Assembly: GCF_014205835.1 (NCBI RefSeq) | Contig: NZ_JACHCQ010000034.1 | Coordinates: 1 to 64,000, forward strand | Origin: Pedobacter sp. AK013 | GTDB lineage: Bacteria > Bacteroidota > Bacteroidia > Sphingobacteriales > Sphingobacteriaceae | Length of the DNA: 64,000 nt | Direction of reading: 5' to 3' | In this document: in pieces, positions 37,023 to 47,650 of the stretch | Layout of the letters: each line of letters begins with the position of its first letter | Numbering within the stretch: position 1 is the first letter of the stretch | Position numbers and translations under genes: made by a program | The notes under the pieces: model-generated | Seen by the model: only the letters and a program-made list of their open reading frames with translations | Databases searched by the model: none | What the model was told of the DNA's origin: nothing

Positions 37023-38429
37023 TTATTTATTAACAGGATTTAATCCCATTTGTTTTGCCTGTTCTAGCATAAAATTAAACGCTTCCTGATAGTCGTTCGT
37101 AATCTCACCTTCCAATATGGCCTCACGGATGGCATTTTTAATTATGCCAACTTCTCTTCCTGCTTCAAGACCAAAAGTTTCCATAATATCATTTCCTGAA
37201 ATAGGAGGTTGCCAGTTTCTAATTTTATCGCGTTCTTCCACATCCTTAAGCTTTTGCTTAACCAGCTCAAAGTTATTTCTGTATTTTGTTTTTTTGTATT
37301 CGTTTTTCGTTGTTACATCGGCATTGCAGAGTAACATCAGGCTTTCAATTTCCTCTCCGGCGTCAAAAAGTAGTCGCCTTACAGCAGAATCTGTAACGGT
37401 TTCCTGTGCCAGAACAATCGGACGTAAATGAAGCTGCACCAATTTTTGCACATACTTCATCTTTTCGTTTAAAGGAAGTTTTAGCTGTGTAAATATTTTG
37501 GGAACCATTCTGGCGCCTCTATCTTCATGGCCGTGGAATGTCCAGCCATGGCCTTCTTCAAAACGTTTGGTAGCAGGTTTGGCAATATCGTGTAAAATAG
37601 CAGCCCAGCGCAACCATAAATCATCCGTATCAGCACAAATATTATCCAATACTTCTAAAGTATGGTAGAAATTGTCTTTATGGCCTTTTCCTTTAATAAT
37701 TTCCACGCCATAGAGCTGTGCCATTTGAGGGAAAATAATATGTAATAACCCGGTATCAAAAAGGTGTTTAAAGCCTATTGAAGGTTTTTTAGAGAGAATA
37801 ATTTTATTCATCTCATCTGTGATCCGTTCTTTTGAAACAATACTGATACGCTGTTTTTGTGTTTTAATGGCATTCAGAGCAGCCGGATCGATATTAAAAT
37901 TAAGCTGAGAGGCAAAGCGGATTGCCCTCATCATGCGCAAAGGATCGTCAGAAAAAGTAATTTCAGGATCAAGTGGCGTACGGATGAGCTTATTTTCCAG
38001 GTCTTTAATCCCGTCAAATGGATCTAGTAGTTCACCAAAATGATCAGCATTTAAATTGATGGCTAAGGCATTGATGGTAAAATCTCTGCGCAGTTGGTCA
38101 TCTGCTAAAGTGCCATCCTCAACAATGGGTTTACGTGAATCAGAGCGATAAGATTCTTTCCTGGCACCTACAAACTCAACTTCTAAATCCTGAAATTTAA
38201 TATTTGCTGTACCGAAATTTTTAAAAACAGCAACTTTAGTGTTCAGTTTTCTGCCAACAGCTTCAGCATATGTTATTCCACTGCCTACAACAACCACATC
38301 AATATCTTTTGAAGGGCGATCTAAAAATAAATCGCGAACAAATCCTCCGATTACATACGCTTCAGTTTTATTCTTATCGGCGATTAATGATAAGGTTTTA
38401 AATATTGGGTTTTGTAGGTGTTGTTGCAT
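37023..38429 (-). CDS. CCA tRNA nucleotidyltransferase / poly(A) polymerase family, HD domain
   Basis: A 468-residue class II nucleotidyltransferase. The head domain has the GGFVRD motif (residues 28-33), the DID pair that binds metal (42-44), and the [13 protein letters not shown] block. A neck/body domain follows, then an HD phosphohydrolase-like domain ([15 protein letters not shown]). It probably maintains the tRNA 3' CCA end; paralogous poly(A) polymerases share the fold, so CCA-adding is the better but not proven reading. Single gene. None of the five tRNAs except tRNA-Gly encodes CCA, so such an enzyme is required. Confidence 0.88.
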   Translation of the reverse strand: MQQHLQNPIFKTLSLIADKNKTEAYVIGGFVRDLFLDRPSKDIDVVVVGSGITYAEAVGRKLNTKVAVFKNFGTANIKFQDLEVEFVGARKESYRSDSRKPIVEDGTLADDQLRRDFTINALAINLNADHFGELLDPFDGIKDLENKLIRTPLDPEITFSDDPLRMMRAIRFASQLNFNIDPAALNAIKTQKQRISIVSKERITDEMNKIILSKKPSIGFKHLFDTGLLHIIFPQMAQLYGVEIIKGKGHKDNFYHTLEVLDNICADTDDLWLRWAAILHDIAKPATKRFEEGHGWTFHGHEDRGARMVPKIFTQLKLPLNEKMKYVQKLVQLHLRPIVLAQETVTDSAVRRLLFDAGEEIESLMLLCNADVTTKNEYKKTKYRNNFELVKQKLKDVEERDKIRNWQPPISGNDIMETFGLEAGREVGIIKNAIREAILEGEITNDYQEAFNFMLEQAKQMGLNPVNK

Positions 38430-38499
38430 AAAAATTGTTTCGTCGTGCTGAATTTATCTTACAAGTAAAAATAGTGTTTTCAATTGCCTTGTAGCTACT

Positions 38500-38580
38500 A
38501 CGTGGTCAGCATCTATTAAGACCCTGAAATAAATTACCTTCGGTGAGCTCGCTAAGGCTCGGTTGAGGGTGACGAATTAC
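38500..38580. repeat. Short dispersed-repeat remnant
   Basis: CAGCATCTATTAAGACCCTG followed by CTTCGGTGAGCTCGCTAAGG and GGGTGACGAATT resembles the GTCAnnCTGA...AGGGTGACG-style intergenic repeats of Pedobacter-like genomes and is GC-richer than its flanks. No internal gene. The resemblance rests on general familiarity, not on a second copy in this window. Confidence 0.4.
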
Positions 38581-38614
38581 TTAATGATGCGAAATTAATA
38601 AAAACTATTGAAGC

Positions 38615-39181
38615 TTACTTCCTAATAAACTCAAATTGTCCACCGGGAGAAAGTTTCATAATGGTTGATGGCTTTCTGCTGGTTTTATTTTCTTGTTCGA
38701 AATCTATTACATAATCAACGGCATTGATGATTTCAGGATCGATATCGTCAAAGAATTTTGGCGATGGTTGTCCGCTTAAATTTGCAGAGGTTGAAACAAT
38801 AGGTTTTCTAAAACGTTGGATTAATGGTGTGCAAAAATCGTGTTTAACAATTCTGATACCCACGCTTCCATCAGCATTGATTACATTTTGGGCTAAGTTT
38901 TTTGCTCCAGAAAAAATAATGGTTAATGGATTTTCTGCGTATTCAATTAAATCGTAAGCTACATCGGGGATTTCAGTTACGTAACTCTGCAGTTTGCTAT
39001 CTACATCCAACAATACAATCAGGCTCTTTTCGGCAGGACGATTTTTTATTTTTAGTACTTTATCTACTGCTTCTGGATTTGTAGCATCGCAACCTATTCC
39101 CCAAATGGTATCGGTAGGATACAGAATAACCCCGCCGGATTTCAAAACTTCTAAAGCCTTATTAATTTCATCTCTAAGCAT
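38615..39181 (-). CDS. Threonylcarbamoyladenylate synthase (Sua5/YrdC family)
   Basis: A 188-residue YrdC-fold enzyme that makes threonylcarbamoyl-AMP from threonine, bicarbonate and ATP for the t6A37 modification of ANN-reading tRNAs. Motifs: GGVILYPTDTIWGIGCDA, KIKNRPAEKSLIVLL, GSVGIRIVKHDFC, PIVSTSANLSGQPSP. The length corresponds to the short TsaC-type without the C-terminal Sua5 domain. TACCTTTG lies 4 nt before the ATG on the minus strand, so the mRNA is probably leaderless. Confidence 0.92.
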   Translation of the reverse strand: MLRDEINKALEVLKSGGVILYPTDTIWGIGCDATNPEAVDKVLKIKNRPAEKSLIVLLDVDSKLQSYVTEIPDVAYDLIEYAENPLTIIFSGAKNLAQNVINADGSVGIRIVKHDFCTPLIQRFRKPIVSTSANLSGQPSPKFFDDIDPEIINAVDYVIDFEQENKTSRKPSTIMKLSPGGQFEFIRK

Positions 39182-39389
39182 GCAGCAAAGGTATTTATAA
39201 ATAGGAAGTTAAATTATGTTAATGTTTATTTTTTTTAACGCTACAATATTTAGTTTTGTTGCTATTCTAGATTACAATCTTAGGCTGGTTCTATAGAAAT
39301 CAAATGGATTTGTAAAATTTATATCAGTGCTAACCTTTTCATTATAAAATTGTTATATTTAATATAGGTTATTTACAAAAGCAACGCAA

Positions 39390-39944
39390 ATGAAAACGAC
39401 ACAAAAATTATTAATGCTTTTTACAGTGGTATTGGCATTAGCAGGATGTACAACACTCCGTACCGCATCTGACCATGATAAAAATGTTGATCTAAGTGGT
39501 TATAAAACTTACAATTTTTACGATAAAGGCATAGCGAGGGTTAAACTTAATAATCTGGATAAACGCAGATTAATAGCAGCTGTTGAATCTGAAATGAACG
39601 CTAAAGGATTTACCAAATCAGATCGCCCAGATTTATTAGTGAACCTGGTGGTGGTTGCCCGGGAAAAAACCGATGTATATGGCCCAGGTTATTATGGTGG
39701 CTGGGGTTGGGGCTGGCGTGGCGGATGGGGAAATCCATTCTGGGGCGGTGGAACCTATGTAAACCAATATATCGAAGGCACAATTATTATCGATTTCTTA
39801 GATCCTGCTAAAAAGATTTTATTCTGGCACGGGCAAGGATCTGGTTTTAATCTCGATAGTTTCAATAAAAGAGAACAACGTTTATATACAGGCGTAAAAG
39901 AAATATTGGCACAATATCCACCAACAGTTACAGCAGCTAGATAA
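39390..39944 (+). CDS. DUF4136 family lipoprotein
   Basis: A 184-residue lipoprotein with lipobox Cys20 (LALAGC). The body fits DUF4136: DLSGYKTYNFYDKGIARVK, RRLIAAVESEMNAKGFTKS, DRPDLLVNLVVVAREKTDV and TIIIDFLDPAKKILFWHGQG. A Gly/Trp-rich linker (YYGGWGWGWRGGWGNPFWGG) lies in the middle. Family function unknown; envelope location expected. Single gene with a terminator at 39969. Confidence 0.85.
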   Translation: MKTTQKLLMLFTVVLALAGCTTLRTASDHDKNVDLSGYKTYNFYDKGIARVKLNNLDKRRLIAAVESEMNAKGFTKSDRPDLLVNLVVVAREKTDVYGPGYYGGWGWGWRGGWGNPFWGGGTYVNQYIEGTIIIDFLDPAKKILFWHGQGSGFNLDSFNKREQRLYTGVKEILAQYPPTVTAAR

Positions 39945-39968
39945 GTTGTAAATATTAATTAAGATAAC

Positions 39969-40012
39969 AGAAGGGTTGTTGAATTTTTAAATAAATTCCA
40001 ACCCTTTTTTCG
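39969..40012 (+). terminator. Terminator of the DUF4136 lipoprotein gene
   Basis: AAGGGTTGTTGAATTT pairs with AAATTC-C-AACCCTT with one bulge, followed by TTTTC. Confidence 0.85.
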
Positions 40013-40236
40013 TGTTTTGTGTACAGCTTATTCGAACTTAAACCTGACATTCGCGGAAAGCCCGCAATCTGATCCTTAATCGGATGAGGACTTGTCGGCG
40101 TTGGCAAGACTAACGTTTAATAGTAGCAATAACCTTGCTTTTCAAATATAAAAACTCAATTTCTGCAGATTGATCCTAAAAATATTTCATTATCCTTTAA
40201 ACTAAGAACCTATAGACATACCAAAAGGATACCTTT
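40013..40236. other. Gene-free block, partly GC-richer
   Basis: Bases 40040-40130 (CCTGACATTCGCGGAAAGCC, then CGGATGAGGACTTGTCGGCG) are clearly GC-richer than the surroundings and contain short GCGG/CCGC-type pairings, yet hold no gene or known RNA that I recognise and no second copy in the window. Possibly the remnant of a repeat element. Confidence 0.4.
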
Positions 40237-41436
40237 TTAGAGAGATAGATAGCAATCCATTAATTGCTGAGTAACGATAGGGCCATTGAACTTTTGAACA
40301 AATTCCAGCCCTTTTTCTTTCATCTCTTTTTGCAGCTGAGGGTTTTCTAGAATTTGATTAATGGCTTTTGTAAATCCAGCGACATCATTTGGCGAAACAT
40401 ATAAGCTATTTGGTCCACCTGCTTCTTCTAAGCATGAACCTGTTGCCGCAACAACCGGAACACCTGAATACAAAGCTTCAATAATAGGAATACCAAAACC
40501 CTCGTAAAAGGAAGGGTAAACAAAAACACTTGCCATTTGATAAATGCCTGGTAAATCGGCAAAAGGAATGTTTTTTAGGAATAGAATCCTGTTTTTAAGG
40601 CCAAGTTTTTCTATTTCCTTTTCAACAGTTTTAAAATAAGGCGTTTGCTTGCCTATTACCACTAATTTATATTCTTCGTTTACTTGTTTTAAAGCTTGAA
40701 CGGCCAATTTTAGATTTTTACGTTCTTCAATGGTGCCAACGTTTAGGATGTATTTTTCAGGCAGTTTATAAGTTGCCTTAATGCGGCTTAAGTTTTCTTT
40801 AGCAAAAGGCGTTTTAAAACTGTCATCACAGCTTTGGTAAATGACCTCAATCTTTTCGGGGTTAATTCCATATAGATCAATGATATCTTCCTTTGTTTTT
40901 TCGCTGATGGCGATAATCTTATTGGCCCGTTTGCAAGCAGATTTGCTTTTCCATTCGTATAATTTCCGGTCGATAAATTTATAATACTGAGGAAAGCGAA
41001 GAAAAATTAAATCATGAATGGTAACGATAGATTTAATCCTTGTATGCTGTATGGCTAATGGAATTTCATGACTGAGCCCATGAAAAATCTGACAGTCATC
41101 CTGGCTTAAATCTTTTAAGATGTTTAGAGTCCTCCATAAAAATGGTCCATTTTTAGGAAGTTTCAGCTCAATGTTTTCATTTTCAAAAAAAGCATTAATC
41201 TGTCTGGAAGACTTTACTTTTGGAGCATACACCAAGTACTGGTGTTGAGGAAACTGATATGCCAAATGCTCAATTAAAGAACGGCTGTAATTACCCAGTC
41301 CTGTTAAGTTATTGGCGGCACGCTTGCCATCGTATCCAATTTTAAGCGAAAAGCTTAAAGCCGAAAGACTAAAGCTTGATTGCTCAAGTTCAATACTTTC
41401 GGCTTTTTGAGTATGAGTTTTGCTTTCAGCTTTCAC
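40237..41436 (-). CDS. Glycosyltransferase family 4
   Basis: A 399-residue GT-B fold transferase. The N-terminal domain has KIGYDGKRAANNLTGLGNYS; the C-terminal nucleotide-sugar domain has ILNVGTIEERKNLKLAVQAL and the EGFGIPIIEALYSGVPVVAA block with the EX7E pattern of GT4. It is likely to add a sugar to a cell-surface glycan; donor and acceptor are unknown. The only usable ATG (41436) adds about 31 residues (SKTHTQKAESIELEQ, SLSALSFSL) that relatives normally lack and that are translated from an AAAGC-type repeat. It follows dapD after 15 bp, probably on one transcript. Confidence 0.87.
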   Translation of the reverse strand: MKAESKTHTQKAESIELEQSSFSLSALSFSLKIGYDGKRAANNLTGLGNYSRSLIEHLAYQFPQHQYLVYAPKVKSSRQINAFFENENIELKLPKNGPFLWRTLNILKDLSQDDCQIFHGLSHEIPLAIQHTRIKSIVTIHDLIFLRFPQYYKFIDRKLYEWKSKSACKRANKIIAISEKTKEDIIDLYGINPEKIEVIYQSCDDSFKTPFAKENLSRIKATYKLPEKYILNVGTIEERKNLKLAVQALKQVNEEYKLVVIGKQTPYFKTVEKEIEKLGLKNRILFLKNIPFADLPGIYQMASVFVYPSFYEGFGIPIIEALYSGVPVVAATGSCLEEAGGPNSLYVSPNDVAGFTKAINQILENPQLQKEMKEKGLEFVQKFNGPIVTQQLMDCYLSL

Positions 41437-41460
41437 CTTTGTGCTTTCAGCTTAAACCGC
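41338..41460. repeat. AAAGC-type repeat (family D) overlapping a gene start
   Basis: On the plus strand AAGCGAAAAGCTTAAAGCC, GAAAGACTAAAGC faces CTTTCGGCTTTTTGAG and GCTTTCAGCTTTCACC, TTTGTGCTTTCAGC, an imperfect inverted pair. It spans the dapD stop and the first ~31 codons of the glycosyltransferase gene. Confidence 0.6.
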
Positions 41461-42270
41461 TACATTATTTTCTCTCAACGCATCGTTAAGCGAAGTTTTC
41501 TTATCTGTACTTTCTTTACGTTTACCAATAATTAAAGCACAAGGAACCTGAAATTCGCCAGCAGGGAATTTTTTAGTATAGCTTCCTGGTATTACAACCG
41601 AACGTGCAGGAACAATTCCTTTATATTCTACCGGGGTAGGGCCGGTTACATCAATAATTTTAGTTGATGCTGTTAACACTACGTTAGCACCTAAAACAGC
41701 TTCTCTTTCTACTTTAACACCTTCAACAACAATTGCTCTAGAGCCTAAGAAAGCATCATCCTCAATAATAACAGGAGCAGCTTGTACAGGCTCTAAAACA
41801 CCACCAATACCTACACCACCACTTAAGTGAACACGTTTGCCAATTTGTGCACAAGAACCAACAGTAGCCCAAGTATCAACCATAGTACCTTCATCAACAT
41901 AAGCGCCAATGTTTACGTACGAGGGCATCATGATTACACCTTTTGCTAAAAACGCACCATAACGCGCACTTGCCATAGGCACAACACGTACACCAGTTGT
42001 TTTATAGTCGGTTTTTAAATCCATTTTATCGTGGTAAACAAAAGGTCCGCTTTTAATTTCTTTCATCTCGCGAATCGGGAAATATAAAATTACGGCTTTC
42101 TTTACCCATTCATTAATGCCCCAAGAGTTTAAAACTGGTTCAGCAACGCGAATTTCACCCTTATCAAGCCCCATAATAACGGCTTCAATGGCTTCGCAAT
42201 AATTGCTGTATTTTAAAAGGGTTCTATCCTCCCAAGCAGCTTCAATTAATTTCTTTAAATCTGAATACAT
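41452..42270 (-). CDS. dapD: Tetrahydrodipicolinate N-succinyltransferase
   Basis: A 272-residue enzyme of lysine/diaminopimelate synthesis: it succinylates 2,3,4,5-tetrahydrodipicolinate using succinyl-CoA. The left-handed beta-helix hexapeptide repeats are plain (GVIMMPSYVNIGAYVDEG, VGSCAQIGKRVHLSGGVG, AFLGSRAIVVEGVKVER). Full length, trimeric family. So the organism uses the succinylase branch for cell-wall diaminopimelate. The glycosyltransferase gene follows closely, although no pathway link is evident. Confidence 0.95.
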   Translation of the reverse strand: MYSDLKKLIEAAWEDRTLLKYSNYCEAIEAVIMGLDKGEIRVAEPVLNSWGINEWVKKAVILYFPIREMKEIKSGPFVYHDKMDLKTDYKTTGVRVVPMASARYGAFLAKGVIMMPSYVNIGAYVDEGTMVDTWATVGSCAQIGKRVHLSGGVGIGGVLEPVQAAPVIIEDDAFLGSRAIVVEGVKVEREAVLGANVVLTASTKIIDVTGPTPVEYKGIVPARSVVIPGSYTKKFPAGEFQVPCALIIGKRKESTDKKTSLNDALRENNVAV

Positions 42271-42317
42271 GATGTTTTTAAATTTTACGCAAAATAAATC
42301 AATTTTTGTTTATTAAA

Positions 42318-42434
42318 TGGTTAATTGTTTAAATTGTTTTGCAGCTGGGTTAACTGGTTAATTGTTTAAATCGGTTAACTGTTGGAAGTGGCACATGCAA
42401 TTAACCGATTAAGCAGTTTAAACAGTTAACCTAA
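42318..42434. repeat. GGTTAAC-type repeat (family C), copy 1
   Basis: GGTTAATTGTTTAAATCGG, TTAACTG on the left and CAATTAACCGATTAAGCAG, TTTAAACAGTTAACC on the right form an imperfect inverted repeat filling the gap between the divergent dapD and S4-protein genes. Its right edge lies where the -33 element of the promoter at 42440 is expected. A relative lies at 49211-49338. Confidence 0.65.
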
Positions 42435-42439
42435 AAGCG

Positions 42440-42447
42440 TATTTTTG
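42440..42447 (+). promoter_or_regulatory. -7 box 7 nt before the S4-protein gene
   Basis: TATTTTTG matches TAnnTTTG and ends 7 nt before ATG 42455, predicting a leaderless mRNA. Confidence 0.55.
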
Positions 42448-42454
42448 AGCCTTA

Positions 42455-42853
42455 ATGACAGAGACAGAAAAACTTAGAATCGATAAATATTTGTGGGCGA
42501 TCAGGTTATTTAAAACCCGAAGCCTGGCTACCGATGCCTGTAAAGCAGGTAGGGTGAAACTTAAGGGGCAGAATATTAAACCTTCAGCTATTGTGAAAGT
42601 TGGCGATGTTTACCAGGTATCAAAAGGAATTGAAAAGAAAATTATAGAAGTTGTAGAGCTCTCTTACAATAGGACAGATTCGCCAACAGCCTTAACAAAA
42701 TATAAGGACATAACGCCTGTTGAAGAAACGCATGCTTTTAAATCGATGTTTCATGCGCCTAGTTTAAAACGCGATAGGGGAACAGGCCGACCTACTAAAA
42801 AGGACCGACGTGAAACGGATGATCTAATTGGTGGAATGTTTGACGAAGATTAG
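42455..42853 (+). CDS. S4-domain RNA-binding protein, Hsp15-like
   Basis: A 132-residue protein with an N-terminal S4 domain (LRIDKYLWAIRLFKTRSLAT, DACKAGRVKLKGQNIKPS, VGDVYQV) and a basic C-terminal extension (SLKRDRGTGRPTKKDRRE). This is the layout of HslR/Hsp15, which in E. coli binds stalled 50S subunits carrying nascent chains and helps recycle them. The S4 assignment is firm; the exact role is by homology. Confidence 0.82.
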   Translation: MTETEKLRIDKYLWAIRLFKTRSLATDACKAGRVKLKGQNIKPSAIVKVGDVYQVSKGIEKKIIEVVELSYNRTDSPTALTKYKDITPVEETHAFKSMFHAPSLKRDRGTGRPTKKDRRETDDLIGGMFDED

Positions 42854-42856
42854 TTG

Positions 42857-43624
42857 TCAGTTTATTAGTTTACGGTTTTCAGTTTCTTGCGGATTGATAA
42901 CTGCGTACTGAAAATTGAAATACCTCATCCTATAGCTCATCATGGCTGTTTTGCCCAGTTTTTCGATCAGTTTATAATTGGCAACTGCACCAACTGCTGC
43001 GCCCACAAAAGGAAGCATCTGCGCAAGTTTGGCTAAATCAATATAATCGCGATATTGCTGTTGGAAGGTAAGCCAGTCAAATTCATCAATATTAGTAGGT
43101 AATTGATGTGCTTTATCATCCCAATCCTGCATTTTTATGAAAACATTCTGACTTTCTTCTTTACTTGAAAAGGCCAGTTGAAAGATGTGTAAAATAAATA
43201 AACGTTCGCGGTAATCCTTAACGTCATATCCATAAACGGCAGCTATATCAAAAAGCATTTTCATTTTTATGCCCAGTAACAACGGAAAATCAGCCAGGCT
43301 CATTAAAAAACCACCTGCACCTGTAATTCCACCTTCAGCAGCGCCCGTTTTTTTATAGTTTTCTATTTTTTGTTTAATTAATGCTTCACGGTGCATTAAG
43401 GTTAAATCGGTAATGGGTTTTGATGTGGTGAATGTTGACCCAAAAAGCACAGCTTTAACCATCTGTTTTATAGCAGAAGTTATAGCATGATGAACCTTAT
43501 CAGGGATATAACTGTTTATTTTCTTTTGAACTTTATTTGTTACCTTGTTCAGGAGCGAAGGTTTTTGTAAGATTTTAAACTTCCAGAAATCCAGTTCACC
43601 CTTTATTTTTTGTTCGTAGGTCAT
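42857..43624 (-). CDS. EcsC family protein
   Basis: A 255-residue protein of the EcsC family: amphipathic and hydrophobic stretches (GGITGAGGFLMSLADFPLLL, GIKMKMLFDIAAVYGYDVKD, AQMLPFVGAAVGAVANYKLI). EcsC is named after a Bacillus ABC-transporter operon, but here no transporter gene adjoins it and the biochemical role is unknown. Probably membrane associated. It converges on the S4-protein gene with 3 bp between the stop codons. Confidence 0.85.
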   Translation of the reverse strand: MTYEQKIKGELDFWKFKILQKPSLLNKVTNKVQKKINSYIPDKVHHAITSAIKQMVKAVLFGSTFTTSKPITDLTLMHREALIKQKIENYKKTGAAEGGITGAGGFLMSLADFPLLLGIKMKMLFDIAAVYGYDVKDYRERLFILHIFQLAFSSKEESQNVFIKMQDWDDKAHQLPTNIDEFDWLTFQQQYRDYIDLAKLAQMLPFVGAAVGAVANYKLIEKLGKTAMMSYRMRYFNFQYAVINPQETENRKLIN

Positions 43625-43767
43625 ATTTGATTGCTACAATAACTATTCCTTAATATTTAATGTAAAATAGCTTTGTTAAAATGAAAAATTAAGGAAACTT
43701 GCTGTCAACAAAGGAAACAGGTAGATAAACTACTCAATTAAAAGCTACCTATAAATCAGTCCCTCTT

Positions 43768-44247
43768 TTAATATTCTATCCGCATTGGCGATGTTTCCCA
43801 TAGTTTAAAGGCTGCTAAGGCTTCATCTCGCATTAGCTGGATTACTGGCAAGCTTCTGTTTGCCATGGGCTTATCTAGCTCTTCATAGATGAATTTATCG
43901 CTAAAGCCAATATGTTCGGCATCAGCCTTGGTATTTGCATAATAAATCGTATCAATTCTTGCCCAATAAATTGCACCCAAACACATTGGGCAAGGCTCGC
44001 AGCTGGTGTAAATTACACAGCCACTTAAATCGAAAGTATTTAATTCAGTACAGGCCAGCCTAATGGCCGAAACTTCTGCATGTGCAGTTGGGTCGTTGGT
44101 AGAAGTTACTTTATTTGCAGATTTAGCAATCAACTTTCCATCTTTTACCACTACAGCCCCAAAAGGTCCGCCAATGTTCTCGCTCACATTTTGCACAGAT
44201 AACTCAATTGCCATCTGCATATATTCTTGGTGTTTTTCCATGTTCAT
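43768..44247 (-). CDS. guaD: Guanine deaminase (cytidine deaminase-like fold)
   Basis: A 159-residue zinc deaminase. Zinc ligands and proton shuttle: HAE at residues 56-58 (DPTAHAEVSAIR) and PCPMC with Cys86 and Cys89 (TSCEPCPMCLGAIYWAR). The overall pattern, including GGPFGAVVVKDG, FSDKFIYEELDKP and the C-terminal Tyr, is that of Bacillus-type guanine deaminase, which turns guanine into xanthine for purine salvage or nitrogen supply. A tRNA adenosine deaminase would show a different C-terminal part. ATG 44247 or 44241 may be the start. Confidence 0.85.
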   Translation of the reverse strand: MNMEKHQEYMQMAIELSVQNVSENIGGPFGAVVVKDGKLIAKSANKVTSTNDPTAHAEVSAIRLACTELNTFDLSGCVIYTSCEPCPMCLGAIYWARIDTIYYANTKADAEHIGFSDKFIYEELDKPMANRSLPVIQLMRDEALAAFKLWETSPMRIEY

Positions 44248-44296
44248 TCTATTGAGTTTAATAGCTGGCTTACTAATTTATCCAAAATTAGCGTAC

Positions 44297-44326
44297 AAAA
44301 AAAATGCCCCGATTTATACGGGGCAT
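44297..44326 (-). terminator. Terminator of the OmpH-like gene
   Basis: ATGCCCCG (44304-44311) pairs with CGGGGCAT (44319-44326). The run of eight A on its left gives the U-tract on the minus strand, right after the gene at 44349. Confidence 0.88.
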
Positions 44327-44348
44327 CTATATTTGAATGGCTATGTGC

Positions 44349-44948
44349 TTATTTTTTACTGTATTCTGCGTTTAAGCCTTTAATTACCTCCGAAGTAACG
44401 TCTAAACTTTCGTCGGCAAACAAAATAGCACTGTTACCTTTTGAATAAGTTAAAACCATTTTATAACCTTTTTCTTTAGCGTAACCTTTTAAGTATTCAG
44501 CTACTTTATCGTAAAGTTTTTCGTTCTCAGCAGCTTGCTCATTCTGTAAAGCTCCGCCAGCATTTTGTTGGTAAGTTTGTAGTTCTTGTTGTTTACGTGC
44601 TAAACGCTCTTCAGTGCTTTTACGTTGATCGGCCGATAAAGTTTGTGCCGATTGTTGGTATTGTGCAACTTCTCTTTGAAAAGCCTGACCTTTAGCCTGC
44701 ATATCTGCCTGGGCATTTTTGGTCTTACCTTCAAATTTCACTTTAAGATCTTTGAAGTATTCATATTTTGTAAGTAACGAGTCGGAGTTTACATACACAA
44801 TTTTCTCAGTTGGAGAAACCGGTGCAGTAGTACCCTCTGTTTTTTTAGTTTCAGTAGTTTTAGTTTCTTTGTTCTGGCATGCAGAGAAAGCAGTTATCAA
44901 GGTTGCTGTTGCAAGTAAACCAAAGGTTTTAAAGGTTCTTCTTTCCAT
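44349..44948 (-). CDS. OmpH/Skp-like periplasmic chaperone lipoprotein
   Basis: A 199-residue protein with a lipobox Cys24 (ITAFSAC) and a Thr/Lys-rich spacer. Then comes the OmpH core: IVYVNSDSLLTKYEYFKDLK, a long coiled coil rich in Gln, Ala and Glu (about 75-150), and a return strand (YKMVLTYSKGNSAILFADES). Skp-type trimers grip unfolded outer-membrane proteins in tentacle-like helices. The lipid anchor sets it apart from soluble Skp. Single gene, own terminator. Confidence 0.86.
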   Translation of the reverse strand: MERRTFKTFGLLATATLITAFSACQNKETKTTETKKTEGTTAPVSPTEKIVYVNSDSLLTKYEYFKDLKVKFEGKTKNAQADMQAKGQAFQREVAQYQQSAQTLSADQRKSTEERLARKQQELQTYQQNAGGALQNEQAAENEKLYDKVAEYLKGYAKEKGYKMVLTYSKGNSAILFADESLDVTSEVIKGLNAEYSKK

Positions 44949-45089
44949 TCTTGTTTAATAAATTTTAGCAAACTTATATAAATTAGTTTTGATATGCAAT
45001 TTAAAGAAAGGCGTATTGCGCTAAGAGTTGGGTTTTGCGTTTGGCGTAATGTCTAGAGCGTATAATTTGCTCAACGCTAACCGCCTAAC

Positions 45090-45430
45090 ACTAGCCGCTC
45101 GATCTGAGTGCGGTGGTTTGAAAAGCTAGGTTTGTATTCCAAACGGTTGTTATTCCCGCTGTCCGCTTTACTGCGTGCCCGCTGCCATCGGGTTTAAATG
45201 GCGCGGCCGATGCTCCTATTTGGGGGTGCAGGGTGCCTACAGCAGATTTCAGAACACGAACCATTACTATGGAACGAAGACGCTGGTTGTATAACCGGCT
45301 ACACATGAAACGTTCTTAGGGAACGATTTTTTGATCAATTTAATTATGTTATCAGAAAGCGTTTCTGACGGCATTCATTATAACGGAGGTTTTGCTTTTC
45401 AAACCCCTTTAAATCCAACAGGAGTGGCTT
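45090..45430. repeat. Dispersed repeat family A, copy 2
   Basis: Most of the 577-bp gene-free gap before gyrB. It contains GGTTTGAAAAGCTAGGTTT, then TTATTCCCGCTGTCCGCTTT, ACTGCGTGCCCGCTGCCATC and GGGTTTAAATGGCGCGGCC, which match in inverted form the 13421-13485 arm (GCCACCTAAACCCAATGG...). Further on, GAGGTTTTGCTTTTCAAA (near 45391) is the inverted partner of its left end. A small CGTTC/GAACG hairpin with a T-run lies near 45312-45335. Confidence 0.7.
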
Positions 45431-45493
45431 TTATGTCAATCTTTTAACAGCCCAAAACTTATCCACATATTAGTTTAAATGCCAAAATTTCCG

Positions 45494-45501
45494 TATTTTT
45501 G
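45494..45501 (+). promoter_or_regulatory. gyrB promoter -7 box
   Basis: TATTTTTG matches TAnnTTTG, 24 nt before the gyrB ATG. Confidence 0.6.
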
Positions 45502-45522
45502 ATACTTATTGTTTTTAATTAA

Positions 45523-47484
<1,962 letters not shown>

Positions 47485-47516
47485 GTTGAGCCGAAGCTTA
47501 AAATCTGACTACAAAA

Positions 47517-47550
47517 CAAAGCCATTCAAAAAAATTGAATGGCTTTTGTG
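47517..47550 (+). terminator. gyrB terminator
   Basis: AAAGCCATTCAA (47518-47529) pairs with TTGAATGGCTTT (47535-47546), followed by TGTG; the T-run is short. Confidence 0.8.
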
Positions 47551-47650
47551 TTATACACTATTGCAAATGGCTGCTCTTTATCCAAAGAGAAAGCCATTGC
47601 CCTTAACTAACCATCTCGCAATGAGATTTATTTTTAGGCTTTGGAGGTTA

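Noticed and set aside
45091-45306. 71-codon minus-strand frame before gyrB
   Set aside because: It is the same repeat translated in another frame (KPDGSGHAVKRT recalls KPNGSGHKVKWT at 13392-13580), which shows a shared repeat rather than a gene family.
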